Source of the DNA: Clostridiales bacterium | Lineage (GTDB): Bacteria; Bacillota; Clostridia; Oscillospirales; Oscillospiraceae | Length of the DNA stretch: 61,463 nt | Assembly: GCA_029010715.1 (NCBI GenBank) | Contig: JAQXKZ010000034.1 | Location: forward strand, 1-61,463 | Reading direction: 5' to 3' | Part shown: positions 6,983-15,322 of the stretch, piece by piece | Numbering within the stretch: position 1 is the stretch's first letter | How the letters are laid out: each line of letters begins with the position of its first letter | Program-made: the position numbers and the translations under genes | Notes under the pieces: generated by a model | What the model saw: only the letters and a program-made list of their open reading frames with translations | The model's database searches: none | What the model was told of the DNA's origin: nothing

Positions 6983-7111
6983 AATATTGTCAAAGACAGA
7001 CAGCAGGGCAAAAACGGAGCGGCTGGGGAAGCTGAAGGGTTGAATATCCTGCCATAAACCGAATAAACCGCCTCAGAAAGTCTGTAAAGCATGTAATGGA
7101 GGTAAGGGGCA

Positions 7112-7999
7112 ATGAAGATACTGTCGTTCGGCTCGCTCAACTACGATCATGTCTATCAGGTGGAGCATTTTGTCGTACCGAAGGAGACTATGTCGGCGGA
7201 CAGCTACAGCCGCGGCTTCGGCGGTAAAGGGCTGAACCAGTCTGTCGCGCTGGCCCGTGCCGGGCTGGAGGTATACCATGCCGGCCGCGCGGGCGCCGAC
7301 GGCAGACCTTTCGTCGATTTTCTGGAGAGCAGCGGCGTCCGGACGGAGCACCTGCTGCTCGACGGGCGTTCGGTCTCCGGGCACGCGATAATCGAGGTAT
7401 GCCGCGGAGAGAACCGCATCCTGATCTTCGGCGGGGCAAACCGGCAGATAGACTCCGCGCAGATAGACCGGACATTGCCGGATTTCGGCGAAGGGGATAT
7501 ACTGGTAATCCAGAACGAGATATCCTCCCTGCCGCAGCTGATACGCGCGGCGAAGGGACGCGGCATGAAGGTTTTTTTCAACGCGGCCCCCATGGACTCT
7601 GCGGTAAAGGACTGCCCGCTGGAGCTTGTCGACACGCTGTGCTTGAATGAGATAGAAGGCGCGGCGCTTGCGGAGGTATCGCCTGACTCGCCCGGGGATG
7701 TAGCCGCCGCGCTGCATACGAAATATCCGGATGTGGAAATTCTGCTCACCGCCGGGGAACAGGGCAGCTGGTACATGTCCCGGGAAGAGCGCTGTCATAT
7801 GCCGGCCCGCCGCGTCGCGGCAGTCGACACGACCGCCGCCGGGGACTGCTATATCGGCTATTATATAGCGGGCCGCTGCATGGGGCGGGATATCGGGGGC
7901 GCCATGAGGCTTGCGACCTGTGCGGCGGCTCTGGCCGTGCAGAGACACGGGGCTGCGGATTCCGTACCGGCAATAGAGGAGGTATTGAGAAATGAATAG
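7112..7999 (+). CDS. rbsK: Ribokinase (PfkB family)
   Basis: A 295-residue cytoplasmic sugar kinase, most likely making ribose-5-phosphate from ribose and ATP. The N-terminal PfkB signature is RGFGGKGLNQSVALARAG (about residues 34-51) and the C-terminal ATP/substrate motif is AVDTTAAGDCYIGYY, where the Asp of AAGD is the catalytic base; the A for G in TTAAGD is usual in true ribokinases. GGAGGTAAGG precedes ATG 7112. The next gene, a nucleoside hydrolase, overlaps its end by 8 bases, so both should be translated together: the hydrolase frees ribose from nucleosides and this kinase traps it. Substrate specificity is inferred from the family and context. Confidence 0.88.
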   Translation: MKILSFGSLNYDHVYQVEHFVVPKETMSADSYSRGFGGKGLNQSVALARAGLEVYHAGRAGADGRPFVDFLESSGVRTEHLLLDGRSVSGHAIIEVCRGENRILIFGGANRQIDSAQIDRTLPDFGEGDILVIQNEISSLPQLIRAAKGRGMKVFFNAAPMDSAVKDCPLELVDTLCLNEIEGAALAEVSPDSPGDVAAALHTKYPDVEILLTAGEQGSWYMSREERCHMPARRVAAVDTTAAGDCYIGYYIAGRCMGRDIGGAMRLATCAAALAVQRHGAADSVPAIEEVLRNE

Positions 8000-8915
8000 A
8001 ATGCCTGTGATTCTGGACGGAGATCCGGGGCATGACGATGCGATAGCCTGGATGCTCGCTGCGGTTTCTCCGGAGCTTGAAATAAGGGCGGTCACGACCG
8101 TGGCCGGGAACAAGGACATAGAAAACGTTACTAAAAACGCGCTCAGTATATGCTCCCTGTTCGGCATAGACGCCCCGGTCGCAAGGGGCGCGCACGGACC
8201 TCTCGTCGCCGCGCCGGTAACGGCCGGCAACTTTCACGGCGAGACCGGGCTGGACGGGGCAGAGCTGCCGCCGCCGGGAATACGCCTGAGCGGCTATTCC
8301 GCCGTGGAGCTTATGGCGAGGGTGCTGGAGCAGAGCGGCGAGCCGGTGACGATCATCGGCACCGGAGCGGAGACGAACCTTGCGGCGCTGCTGCTCTGGA
8401 GGCCGGAGCTGAAGAAGAAAATACGCGCGTTTTATATCATGGGCGGCGGCATAGAGACCGGAAACTGGGTCCCGGCTGCGGAGTTCAATATTCTTGTCGA
8501 CCCGGAGGCGGCGGATATAGTGTTTTCTTCCGGGATCCCTGTGGTCATGGCCGGACTGGACGTGACGGAGAAAGCTCTGGTGTACCCGGAGGATGTGGAG
8601 CGTATACGCGCCGCGGGCAGCCGGGTCAGCGCCATCGTTGCCGGGTGGCTGGATTTCTTCGGGAAGACCCATGCGGCCATGGGCTACAAGGGCTGGCCGC
8701 TGCACGATCCCTGCGCGGTCATGGCGCTGACACATCCGGAGCTGTTCGATATGAGAGACGCGTGTGTCCGCATCGAGACCGGAGGAATGTACACGCGGGG
8801 CCGCACGCTCGCCGACTTTGAGGCGGCTGAGAGCTTCAATGCGAAGGTACTGCTGTCCGTCGACAGGCGCGCGTTCGTGGATGAGCTCGTAAAAGCCGTC
8901 CGTGTTTACAGATAA
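7992..8915 (+). CDS. Ribonucleoside hydrolase (IUNH family, Rih-like)
   Basis: A 307-residue enzyme that splits nucleosides into a free base and ribose. The calcium-binding catalytic cluster is intact: ILDGDPGHDDAIAWML at residues 7-22 (D-x-D-P-G-x-D-D), and LHDPCAVMAL near residue 236 with the C-terminal Asp. The phosphate-free ribose pocket region is recognisable in YIMGGGIETGNWVPAAEFNI (N-x-x-x-x-x-E-F-N equivalent). Overlap with rbsK by 8 bases and continuation into a related truncated gene define an operon for ribonucleoside salvage. Whether it prefers purines or pyrimidines cannot be read from the sequence; the G-H-D-D form is common among RihA/RihB proteins. Confidence 0.92.
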   Translation: MNRMPVILDGDPGHDDAIAWMLAAVSPELEIRAVTTVAGNKDIENVTKNALSICSLFGIDAPVARGAHGPLVAAPVTAGNFHGETGLDGAELPPPGIRLSGYSAVELMARVLEQSGEPVTIIGTGAETNLAALLLWRPELKKKIRAFYIMGGGIETGNWVPAAEFNILVDPEAADIVFSSGIPVVMAGLDVTEKALVYPEDVERIRAAGSRVSAIVAGWLDFFGKTHAAMGYKGWPLHDPCAVMALTHPELFDMRDACVRIETGGMYTRGRTLADFEAAESFNAKVLLSVDRRAFVDELVKAVRVYR

Positions 8916-8929
8916 GTGAGGGAGAGCTT

Positions 8930-9445
8930 ATGACTATTCTTACATCCGGTAGGGAGCTGCCTTCCATGAAGGGCAGCTTCCTGCAGCCGCAGAGCGCTCT
9001 GCCTGAGCAATGGAGCACCCTGAAGGAGCTGGAGGACGTCGTACTTGTTTTGACTGAGGGCGCCTCCTCCGCGGCTCTCGCGTTCAAGGTCTGGCCGGAG
9101 CTGAAGCTCAGCGTGCGCCGGATCGTATATGCCGGCGGCACGCTCAAACGCGGCGACGCCACACCCTATGCCGAGGCCTCGGTGTACAGAGACCCCGAGG
9201 CGCTGGAGTCGCTGCTGAATACCGGCGTACCGGTGGCCGTCTGCACGGCGGAAGCCGCTGAGGCCAGAGGTATGAGCGCCGCGGAGCTTGCCGGGGCATA
9301 CGCCGTCCGCCCCGGGGACTTCGCTTCGCTGAGCTGCGGCATACATGTCGAGACACAGCGGGATTCGGCCGCATACGGCTCTCTGGTGTGTGACCGCCTG
9401 AGCAACCGCAAATTTGACCGGGAGAACGCCTGTCTGGTCGTATGA
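8930..9445 (+). CDS. Truncated, non-catalytic nucleoside hydrolase-like protein
   Basis: A 171-residue protein that aligns by eye with the second half of the preceding hydrolase: VLVLTEGASSAALAFKVWPE matches VTIIGTGAETNLAALLLWRP, RRIVYAGGTLKRGDATPYAE matches AFYIMGGGIETGNWVPAAEF, and GVPVAVCTAEAAEARGM matches GIPVVMAGLDVTEKALV. The N-terminal D-x-D-P-G-x-D-D site is absent and so is the H-D-P-C Asp, so hydrolysis is unlikely. It has its own ATG after GGGAGAG and a normal stop, 14 bases after the hydrolase and 9 bases before the next gene. It is likely a degenerated duplicate kept as a binding or regulatory partner, or one still decaying; the composition is as well kept as in its neighbours. 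Confidence 0.7.
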   Translation: MTILTSGRELPSMKGSFLQPQSALPEQWSTLKELEDVVLVLTEGASSAALAFKVWPELKLSVRRIVYAGGTLKRGDATPYAEASVYRDPEALESLLNTGVPVAVCTAEAAEARGMSAAELAGAYAVRPGDFASLSCGIHVETQRDSAAYGSLVCDRLSNRKFDRENACLVV

Positions 9446-9454
9446 GGGAAGATA

Positions 9455-10567
9455 ATGGCGGATATATTTGACTATGTATATTGGCGGGGCGATCTGCCAT
9501 TTGAATACAGGGCCGTTAACGACGTCGACGCGATGATTCTGGCGCGGCTGTCGTACCTCCCGTTTGATGAGATCCTGAACCGGGGGACGGATACTGCGCC
9601 TGCCCTGTCCGACGCGGCCGCCGCCATACTCCGGCGTGGAGATAGCGCCGGCACGGAGCTGCGTCCCGAGGATGCGCGGCTGCTTGCCGCGCTCGCGGAC
9701 AGCGTGCGTTTCCGCGATATGCGGCTTTCCGGCTGCGTCAGCCGTTTCGACCCTGTGACTCAGACCCAGTTTGCCGCCCTTGCCGTCAGCGTCAGCGACG
9801 GTATGCTGTATGTGTCCTTCCGCGGTACCGACTGCAGCCTTGTCGGACTCAAAGAGGACTTCAACATGAGCTTCGAGTGTCCGGTGCCGGCGCAGGAGCT
9901 TGCGCTGGAATACATACAGGATATCGCGGCCGGGACGGAGGACTGTCTCATCCTCGGCGGACATTCCAAGGGAGGCAATATAGCCGTGTATGCCGCGTCC
10001 TTCTGCGGGGAGGACATACAGAGAAGGATAACGGCGATATATAATTTTGACGGTCCGGGCTTTGATGACCGGGTCCTGCGCTGCAGGGAATATGAGGCGA
10101 TATGCGGCAGAATAAGGACCTTTGTCCCGCAGTCGTCCGTGGTCGGGATGATGCTGGGGCATGAGGAGGAGTACACTATCGTCCACAGCAGCCGCAGCGG
10201 CGGCATTATGCAGCATGACCTGTACTCATGGGATGTTCTGAAGGACGGATTCGTCTGTCTGGAAAAGGTGGATAGGAGCAGCCGCTTTATAGACTACACG
10301 CTCAAAGCCTGGATCAACGATCTGGACTATACACAGCGGGAAAAGTTCGTCGACACCATATATGACATACTGATGCAGACGCACGCGGGAACACTGCAGG
10401 ATCTCCGTGAAAAGCGTCTCGGCAACGCGGTCTGCGTTTTGAACTCGGTGAGAAAACTCGACGCCGGGACCCGTGCGGCCGTTATATACGCGCTCAAGCT
10501 GCTTGTCAAAAGTGCCGGAAGCGGGCTCGTGCAGGTGCTGCGCGATTATCAGAGCGCCGGGGTCTGA
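9455..10567 (+). CDS. Mbeg1-like (DUF2974) alpha/beta hydrolase
   Basis: A 370-residue putative lipase-fold hydrolase of the Mbeg1/DUF2974 family. The nucleophile elbow is LILGGHSKGGNIAVYAASF (G-x-S-x-G, Ser about residue 173), preceded by the lipase_3 strand GMLYVSFRGTDCSLVG and the family start ADIFDYVYWRGDLPFE. A likely acid follows in YNFDGPGFDD, and a His near the C-terminal half (GIMQHDLYSW) could complete the triad. No signal peptide is seen, so it should be cytoplasmic. The substrate is unknown in all members. It begins 9 bases after the truncated hydrolase gene and ends the operon. The role within nucleoside salvage is unclear. Confidence 0.85.
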   Translation: MADIFDYVYWRGDLPFEYRAVNDVDAMILARLSYLPFDEILNRGTDTAPALSDAAAAILRRGDSAGTELRPEDARLLAALADSVRFRDMRLSGCVSRFDPVTQTQFAALAVSVSDGMLYVSFRGTDCSLVGLKEDFNMSFECPVPAQELALEYIQDIAAGTEDCLILGGHSKGGNIAVYAASFCGEDIQRRITAIYNFDGPGFDDRVLRCREYEAICGRIRTFVPQSSVVGMMLGHEEEYTIVHSSRSGGIMQHDLYSWDVLKDGFVCLEKVDRSSRFIDYTLKAWINDLDYTQREKFVDTIYDILMQTHAGTLQDLREKRLGNAVCVLNSVRKLDAGTRAAVIYALKLLVKSAGSGLVQVLRDYQSAGV

Positions 10568-10681
10568 GCCTTATGCATAAGCGCCCTTCCCGGGATTTGC
10601 GGTGAAATGCTCCTGATGCAGGGAATCTGCATGATAAAACTGCTAAAATAATAAGAAAACTGATAAGTGTCAGATGTGTTG

Positions 10682-10710
10682 TTGACAGTATTTACTGAAA
10701 GATATACAAT
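10682..10710 (+). promoter_or_regulatory. Sigma-A promoter of first ABC operon
   Basis: TTGACA (10682-10687) and TACAAT (10705-10710) are 17 bases apart. Transcription would begin near 10717, giving an 80-base leader that contains the hairpin at 10727-10759. Confidence 0.85.
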
Positions 10711-10726
10711 TTGAATATGCTCACAT

Positions 10727-10759
10727 GGGGCAAATCTGTATGTTATATACAGATTCCCC
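10727..10759 (+). promoter_or_regulatory. Inverted repeat in leader of first binding-protein gene
   Basis: GGGG plus AATCTGTA (10727-10740) pair with TACAGATT plus CCCC (10748-10759) around a 7-base loop. It sits just after the transcription start, so it may be an operator or a stabilising 5' hairpin for the binding-protein message. It lacks a T-tract. Confidence 0.5.
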
Positions 10760-10795
10760 GTGTACACCAAAAATTTTTCAAATGGAGGAGAACAA

Positions 10796-11935
10796 ATGAA
10801 AAAGTATCTGGCACTGCTGCTTGCGCTTGTGATGGTCCTGTCGCTGTGCGCCTGCGGAAACAGCACCGGCGCTCCGGCCGCGACCGAGGCCCCCGCTGCC
10901 GAACCCGCTGCCGAACCCGCTGCCGACGATCTGGTCTCTCTGGCTCAGGCCGAGGGCGAGCTCGTCGTTTACGGCTCCTGCGAAGAGGAATACCTCGCCG
11001 CCGCCTGCGAGAACTTTGAGAAGCTCTACGGCATAAAGACCACCTATCAGCGCCTGTCCACCGGTGAGGTTCAGGCAAAGATAGAGGAGGAGAACGGCAA
11101 TCCTTCCGCTGACGTCTGGTTCGGCGGCACGACCGACCCCTACAACGTCGTTGCCGGCGAGGGGCTGCTCGAGGCCTATGACGCCGAGAACGCTTCCCAT
11201 CTCCTGAGCGATATGTACCGCGACAAGGACGGTTACTGGTACGGCATATACAAGGGCATCCTTGGCTTCATGGTCAATACCGATGAGCTCGCTAGACTCA
11301 ATCTCGAAGCTCCTCAGGATTGGCAGGATCTGCTCAAGCCCGAGTATGAGGGCCTGATCTGGCTGTCCAACTACAACACCGCCGGTACCGCCAAGCTCGT
11401 CATCAACACCATGATCCAGAAGTACGGCCACGATGAAGGCATCCAGTACCTCGTGGATCTCGACAAGAACATTCAGGTTTACACCAAGTCCGGCTCCGGC
11501 CCGTCCAAGAACGTCGGCACCGGTGAGTGCGTCATCGGCATCGGCTTCCTGCATGACGGCATTACCCAGATCGTTGACAACGGCTACACCAATATCCAGC
11601 TCGTCATCCCGAGCACCGGCACCTCCTTCGAGATCGGCGCCACCGCCATCTTCAAGGGCTGCGCTCACCCCAACGCAGCGAAGCTCTGGATCGAGTATGC
11701 TCTGTCTCCTGACTGCGTGAATCTCGCCAAGGACAACGGCTCCTACCAGTTCCTCGTCATCGACAACGCCGAGCAGCCCAGTCAGGCTGCTGAGTTCGGC
11801 CTTGACCCCGACAATGTCATGGACTATGACTTCGAGGATGCAAAGCAGAACATCGGCACCTATATTGAGGAAGTCATGAACGCCATCGCCGCTTCCGGCG
11901 CCGATACCGGTGCGGAGCGTTTCAAGACCGAGTGA
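10796..11935 (+). CDS. ABC transporter substrate-binding lipoprotein, AfuA/FbpA type
   Basis: A 379-residue secreted lipoprotein that captures the substrate for the permease and ATPase encoded downstream. ATG 10796 follows TGGAGGAGAA. The signal peptide ends in the lipobox L-C-A-C-G (Cys20), followed by a repeated flexible linker (PAAEPAAEPAADD). The mature domain is the iron/thiamine/polyamine-type SBP fold: GELVVYGSCEEEYLAAACEN near its start, then SADVWFGGTTDPYN and GILGFMVNTDELARLN. Family members were first labelled ferric-iron proteins, but AfuA of Actinobacillus binds hexose phosphates. The catabolic genes nearby favour a sugar or sugar phosphate. The conserved tyrosine pair of ferric-binding proteins is not obvious. 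Own promoter and downstream hairpin imply high expression. Confidence 0.85.
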   Translation: MKKYLALLLALVMVLSLCACGNSTGAPAATEAPAAEPAAEPAADDLVSLAQAEGELVVYGSCEEEYLAAACENFEKLYGIKTTYQRLSTGEVQAKIEEENGNPSADVWFGGTTDPYNVVAGEGLLEAYDAENASHLLSDMYRDKDGYWYGIYKGILGFMVNTDELARLNLEAPQDWQDLLKPEYEGLIWLSNYNTAGTAKLVINTMIQKYGHDEGIQYLVDLDKNIQVYTKSGSGPSKNVGTGECVIGIGFLHDGITQIVDNGYTNIQLVIPSTGTSFEIGATAIFKGCAHPNAAKLWIEYALSPDCVNLAKDNGSYQFLVIDNAEQPSQAAEFGLDPDNVMDYDFEDAKQNIGTYIEEVMNAIAASGADTGAERFKTE

Positions 11936-11963
11936 TCTGACTCCCGAAAGCTTATAACTCCGC

Positions 11964-11995
11964 AAACGGAGGCGGCATCTGCCGCCTCCGTTTTT
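11964..11995 (+). terminator. Internal terminator after first binding-protein gene
   Basis: AAACGGAGGCGGC pairs with GCCGCCTCCGTTT around ATCT and runs into TTT. Placed between the binding-protein gene and the permease, it should let only some transcripts read through, making more binding protein than membrane parts. Confidence 0.85.
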
Positions 11996-12041
11996 CAAAG
12001 ATAAGCATCCTTTCATAAAACCGAAAGAGAGGAGAATTCCT

Positions 12042-13754
12042 ATGGCAAGAGGCCAGGGCGCGGCGCTGGACCGGAAAAAGCTGATGGCTGACCCGATCAT
12101 GGTCACCACCATCGTCGTGCTTATCACTTTTCTGACTTTGTTTATTCTCTACCCGCTGGCGATACTGCTGGTGGATAGTTTCGTGAGCGATAGCGGGCTC
12201 ACTCTTGATATTTTCAGGCGCATTTTCAGGATGCCTACCTTTACCAGGGCTATCGGGAACACTCTGAAGATCGGCTTCGTGGTCGGCATTTTCTCGGCCC
12301 TGATAGGTCTGCTCTTCGCCTATGTCGAGGTCTATGTGAAGATGAACAGATTCGTCGGCGGCCTGTTCAAGGTCGTGTCGATGCTGCCTGTTGTCTCGCC
12401 GCCCTTCGTGCTGTCGCTGTCGATGATAATGCTCTTCGGCAAGGCCGGCATCATCACGCGCTTTCTGCTCGGCATATATGACAACAGCGTCTACGGCTAC
12501 TGGGGCATCGTTATTGTCCAGACCCTGACCTTCTTCCCGGTCTGCTATATGATGCTCAAGGGCCTGCTCAAAAACATTGACCCCTCGCTGGAAGAGGCTG
12601 CGCGCGATATGGGAGCTTCCCGCATGAAGGTGTTTACGAGCGTGACTCTGCCGCTGATGCTCCCGGGTCTCGGCAACGCCTTCCTCGTGACCTTTATTGA
12701 GTCCATCGCCGACTTTGCCAACCCCATGATAATCGGCGGCTCCTACGATACGCTTGCCACGACGATCTACCTGCAGATCACCGGCGCCTACGACAAGGCC
12801 GGCGCGGCCGCGATGGCCGTCGTCCTGCTGTGCATCACGCTGCTGATGTTCGCCGTCCAGAAGTACTATCTTGAGGCCAGGACCGCAGCCACCCTTACCG
12901 GCAAGGCCTCCCGCGGCAGAATGCTCATCGAGGACAGAAGCGTGCGCGCTCCGCTTACGGTGCTCTGCGGCCTCGCCGCCGGCTTCGTCATCCTGATGTA
13001 CATCTGCGTGCCCATAGGCTCCTTCTTCCCGACCTGGGGCTTCAAGTTCTTCCCGCTGACCGGCAAGTGGTTCGGCCTTGTGTTCAGCCGTTACCACGGC
13101 TTCCAGGCCTTCCGCGACTCCTTCGTGCTCTCTCTGATCGCCGCGCCTGTAACCGCTCTGCTGAGCATGATTATTTCCTACCTCGTCGTCAAGCGCAAGT
13201 TCAGGTCCAAGGGCTTTATCGAGGCGGTATCCATGCTGGCCATGGCCGTCCCCGGCACGGTCCTCGGCGTCGGCTATATCCGCGGCTTTGCCAGCGGCGT
13301 GTTCCACACCGGCTTCCTGCAGGGACTCTACGGCACCGGCCTGATTCTCATCATCGTCTTTGTCGTCCGCTCCCTGCCTACCGGCACGCGCAGCGGCATC
13401 TCCGCTCTGCGCCAGATCGACAAGTCCATTGAGGAATCCGCCTATGACATGGGCGCCGACAGCTTCAAGGTCTTTATGACCGTCACTTTGCCGCTCATCA
13501 AGGACTCCTTCCTCTCCGGCCTTGTCACGGCCTTTGTGCGCAGCATAACCGCCATCTCCGCGATCATCCTGCTCGTGACGCCGCAGTTCCTGCTCATCAC
13601 CGTGCAGATCAACGAGTTCGCGGAAAAGGGCTCGTACAGCCTTGCCTGCGCCTTTGCAACCATACTTATAATCATTACCTACGGCGCCGTACTGCTGATG
13701 AACCTGTTCATAAAGCATTTCGGAACCAGCAAGAAACTCAAGGAGGTCGACTGA
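12042..13754 (+). CDS. ABC permease with two fused membrane domains (FbpB type)
   Basis: A 570-residue membrane protein made of two binding-protein-dependent transport domains in one chain, as in FbpB/AfuB. About twelve hydrophobic segments are seen. Each half holds the cytoplasmic EAA loop that docks the ATPase: EEAARDMGASRMKVFTSVTL near residue 183 and EESAYDMGADSFKVFMTVTL near 464, both with the conserved G. ATG 12042 follows GAGAGGAGAA. The ATPase gene starts 3 bases after its stop, so coupling is tight. It would move the ligand delivered by the lipoprotein at 10796. Substrate is inferred from neighbours only. Confidence 0.92.
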   Translation: MARGQGAALDRKKLMADPIMVTTIVVLITFLTLFILYPLAILLVDSFVSDSGLTLDIFRRIFRMPTFTRAIGNTLKIGFVVGIFSALIGLLFAYVEVYVKMNRFVGGLFKVVSMLPVVSPPFVLSLSMIMLFGKAGIITRFLLGIYDNSVYGYWGIVIVQTLTFFPVCYMMLKGLLKNIDPSLEEAARDMGASRMKVFTSVTLPLMLPGLGNAFLVTFIESIADFANPMIIGGSYDTLATTIYLQITGAYDKAGAAAMAVVLLCITLLMFAVQKYYLEARTAATLTGKASRGRMLIEDRSVRAPLTVLCGLAAGFVILMYICVPIGSFFPTWGFKFFPLTGKWFGLVFSRYHGFQAFRDSFVLSLIAAPVTALLSMIISYLVVKRKFRSKGFIEAVSMLAMAVPGTVLGVGYIRGFASGVFHTGFLQGLYGTGLILIIVFVVRSLPTGTRSGISALRQIDKSIEESAYDMGADSFKVFMTVTLPLIKDSFLSGLVTAFVRSITAISAIILLVTPQFLLITVQINEFAEKGSYSLACAFATILIIITYGAVLLMNLFIKHFGTSKKLKEVD

Positions 13755-13757
13755 GCC

Positions 13758-14834
13758 ATGGAAAAAACAAAGAAAGGCGTCCGTCTGGAGCATATCTCGA
13801 AAATATATCAGGATCCCAAGACCGGCAAGGATTTCTACGCCGTGCATGATACGTCCCTGGACATCGGGCCGGGCAGCTTCGTAACCCTGCTGGGGCCCTC
13901 TGGCTGCGGCAAAACCACGACTCTGCGCATGATCGCCGGCTTCGAGAGCCCCGACGAGGGCGAAATATACCTCGGCGACGAGCCTATAAACGAGCTCACT
14001 CCGAACAAGCGCGACACTGCCATGGTGTTCCAGAGCTACGCGCTCCTGCCGCATTATAATGTGTTCGACAACGTCGCTTACGGCCTGAAGCTCCGCAAGG
14101 TTCCGAAGGACGAGATAAAAGCGCGCGTCATGAAGATCCTCGACCTCGTCGAGCTGACCGGCATGGAGGGACGCATGACAAACCAGCTCTCCGGCGGCCA
14201 GCAGCAGCGCGTCGCTCTGGCGAGAGCCCTGGTCATAGAGCCGTCCGTCCTCCTCTTCGACGAGCCGCTGTCGAACCTCGACGCAAAGCTCCGCGTCTCC
14301 ATGCGCACCGAGATCCGCCGTATCCAGCAGGAGGTCGGCATCACCGCCATCTACGTCACTCATGACCAGAGTGAAGCCATGGCTCTGTCCGATAAAATAA
14401 TCATTATGAACAGGGGCGTCGTCGCCCAGGTCGGCACCCCCCAGGAGATCTACTACCACCCGAACAGCGAGTTCGTCGCCGACTTCATCGGTGAGGCAAA
14501 CTTTCTCCGCGGCACGCTCAGGAGCATCGACGGCGTCCATGCCGTCATGGACATCGAGGGCAGCGAGCTGCGCGTCGAGGGCAAGGATGGGCTCGAAGCG
14601 GGCAATGATTACACGCTTGTCCTCCGCCCCGAGGCGGCGACGCTTGCCGACGAGGGCGGTCTGCCCTGCCGGGTAGTGCTCAGCTGCTTCATGGGCTCCT
14701 ACCATAATTACCATGTCATGGTAGGCGATACCCTTGTCAAGCTGACCGAGACCAATCCCAAGAACAAGCGCATTTACGCCGTCGGAGAAAACTGCACTCT
14801 GAAGTTCGAACCTGACGCAGTACATATCCTCTGA
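13758..14834 (+). CDS. ABC transporter ATPase (FbpC/PotA type)
   Basis: A 358-residue ATPase subunit that drives the permease above. Walker [22 protein letters not shown]-loop VFQSYALLPHYN, ABC signature [17 protein letters not shown] and Walker [17 protein letters not shown], followed by the switch His in YVTHDQSEAMALSD, are all intact. Residues about 240-358 form a TOBE-type regulatory domain (RPEAATLADEGG, then FMGSYHNYHVMVGDTLV), as in transporters of the carbohydrate/iron/polyamine group. It starts 3 bases after the permease stop, and an inverted repeat 90 bases downstream probably ends the operon. Confidence 0.93.
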   Translation: MEKTKKGVRLEHISKIYQDPKTGKDFYAVHDTSLDIGPGSFVTLLGPSGCGKTTTLRMIAGFESPDEGEIYLGDEPINELTPNKRDTAMVFQSYALLPHYNVFDNVAYGLKLRKVPKDEIKARVMKILDLVELTGMEGRMTNQLSGGQQQRVALARALVIEPSVLLFDEPLSNLDAKLRVSMRTEIRRIQQEVGITAIYVTHDQSEAMALSDKIIIMNRGVVAQVGTPQEIYYHPNSEFVADFIGEANFLRGTLRSIDGVHAVMDIEGSELRVEGKDGLEAGNDYTLVLRPEAATLADEGGLPCRVVLSCFMGSYHNYHVMVGDTLVKLTETNPKNKRIYAVGENCTLKFEPDAVHIL

Positions 14835-14920
14835 TACCGGACTTCATCGGGAAGCGGAAAAGCCAGCCTCTTACAGCTCCGCAGGCGCGCTGAAGTCCGC
14901 ACGCAACAGTTAATTAACCT

Positions 14921-14953
14921 GCCGCCGCGCATGCCAGGGCATGCACGGCGGCA
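14921..14953 (+). terminator. Hairpin after first ABC operon
   Basis: GCCGCCG and GCATGCC on the left pair with GGCATGC and CGGCGGC on the right. The next bases ATTATTACC are only moderately T-rich, so it is a probable rather than certain terminator. Confidence 0.6.
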
Positions 14954-15105
14954 TTATTACCCTCCGCGGCGTATTACGCGGCGCCGCTGCGCCCATTCAT
15001 GCCGGACCGAGATTAAACGGTATATCTGGACTGCTGGCCTTGCCGCCGCCTCTGCGGTATGAATGGTACGTGCCGTGCACCGTTGCGCAATTAAATTGTA
15101 TCGCT

Positions 15106-15156
15106 TCAATTGTGGAACTGTATCACATGCGCAATCAATTGTGGAACTGTATCACA
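15106..15156 (+). repeat. Two perfect 22-bp direct repeats upstream of the sensor operon
   Basis: The 22-base word beginning TCAATTGTGGAACTG and ending TATCACA occurs at 15106-15127 and again at 15135-15156, a 29-base period. A third, degenerate relative (GCGCAATTAAATTGTATCGC) lies just before. Paired direct repeats upstream of a two-component operon are the usual look of AraC-type response-regulator sites, so they may bind the regulator encoded at 18029. Confidence 0.75.
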
Positions 15157-15322
15157 AGTTTTCCGTTGTAAACGGACGCCTTTTTGTGATAAAATCAATA
15201 TATTGACAAACGGGCCCGGAATGACTGACGGCTCCGTGGTTTGCGGGCCCGGATACCGAAAAGCGCCGAAAGCTTTCAAAGTTTTTATGTGCCTCCGGTA
15301 TGAGATTTCGGACGGGGGGAGA

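Larger units (their letters stand above)
14835..15322. other. Intergenic region before the sensor operon
   Basis: No gene is supported in these 488 bases. They contain a GC-rich hairpin at 14921-14953, and the 22-base direct repeats at 15106-15156. No clear sigma-A promoter with good spacing was found in front of the sensor gene, which fits an activator-dependent promoter. Confidence 0.5.

Noticed and set aside
11952-14825. A 957-residue minus-strand open frame
   Set aside because: It is the antisense shadow of the ABC permease and ATPase genes, with no ribosome site and composition typical of GC-rich reverse frames (poly-Gly/Glu/His).
10796-14834. Annotation of the first ABC system as a ferric iron transporter
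   Set aside because: The superfamily is shared, but no iron-related gene or Fur box is nearby and all neighbouring enzymes act on sugars; ligand left open.
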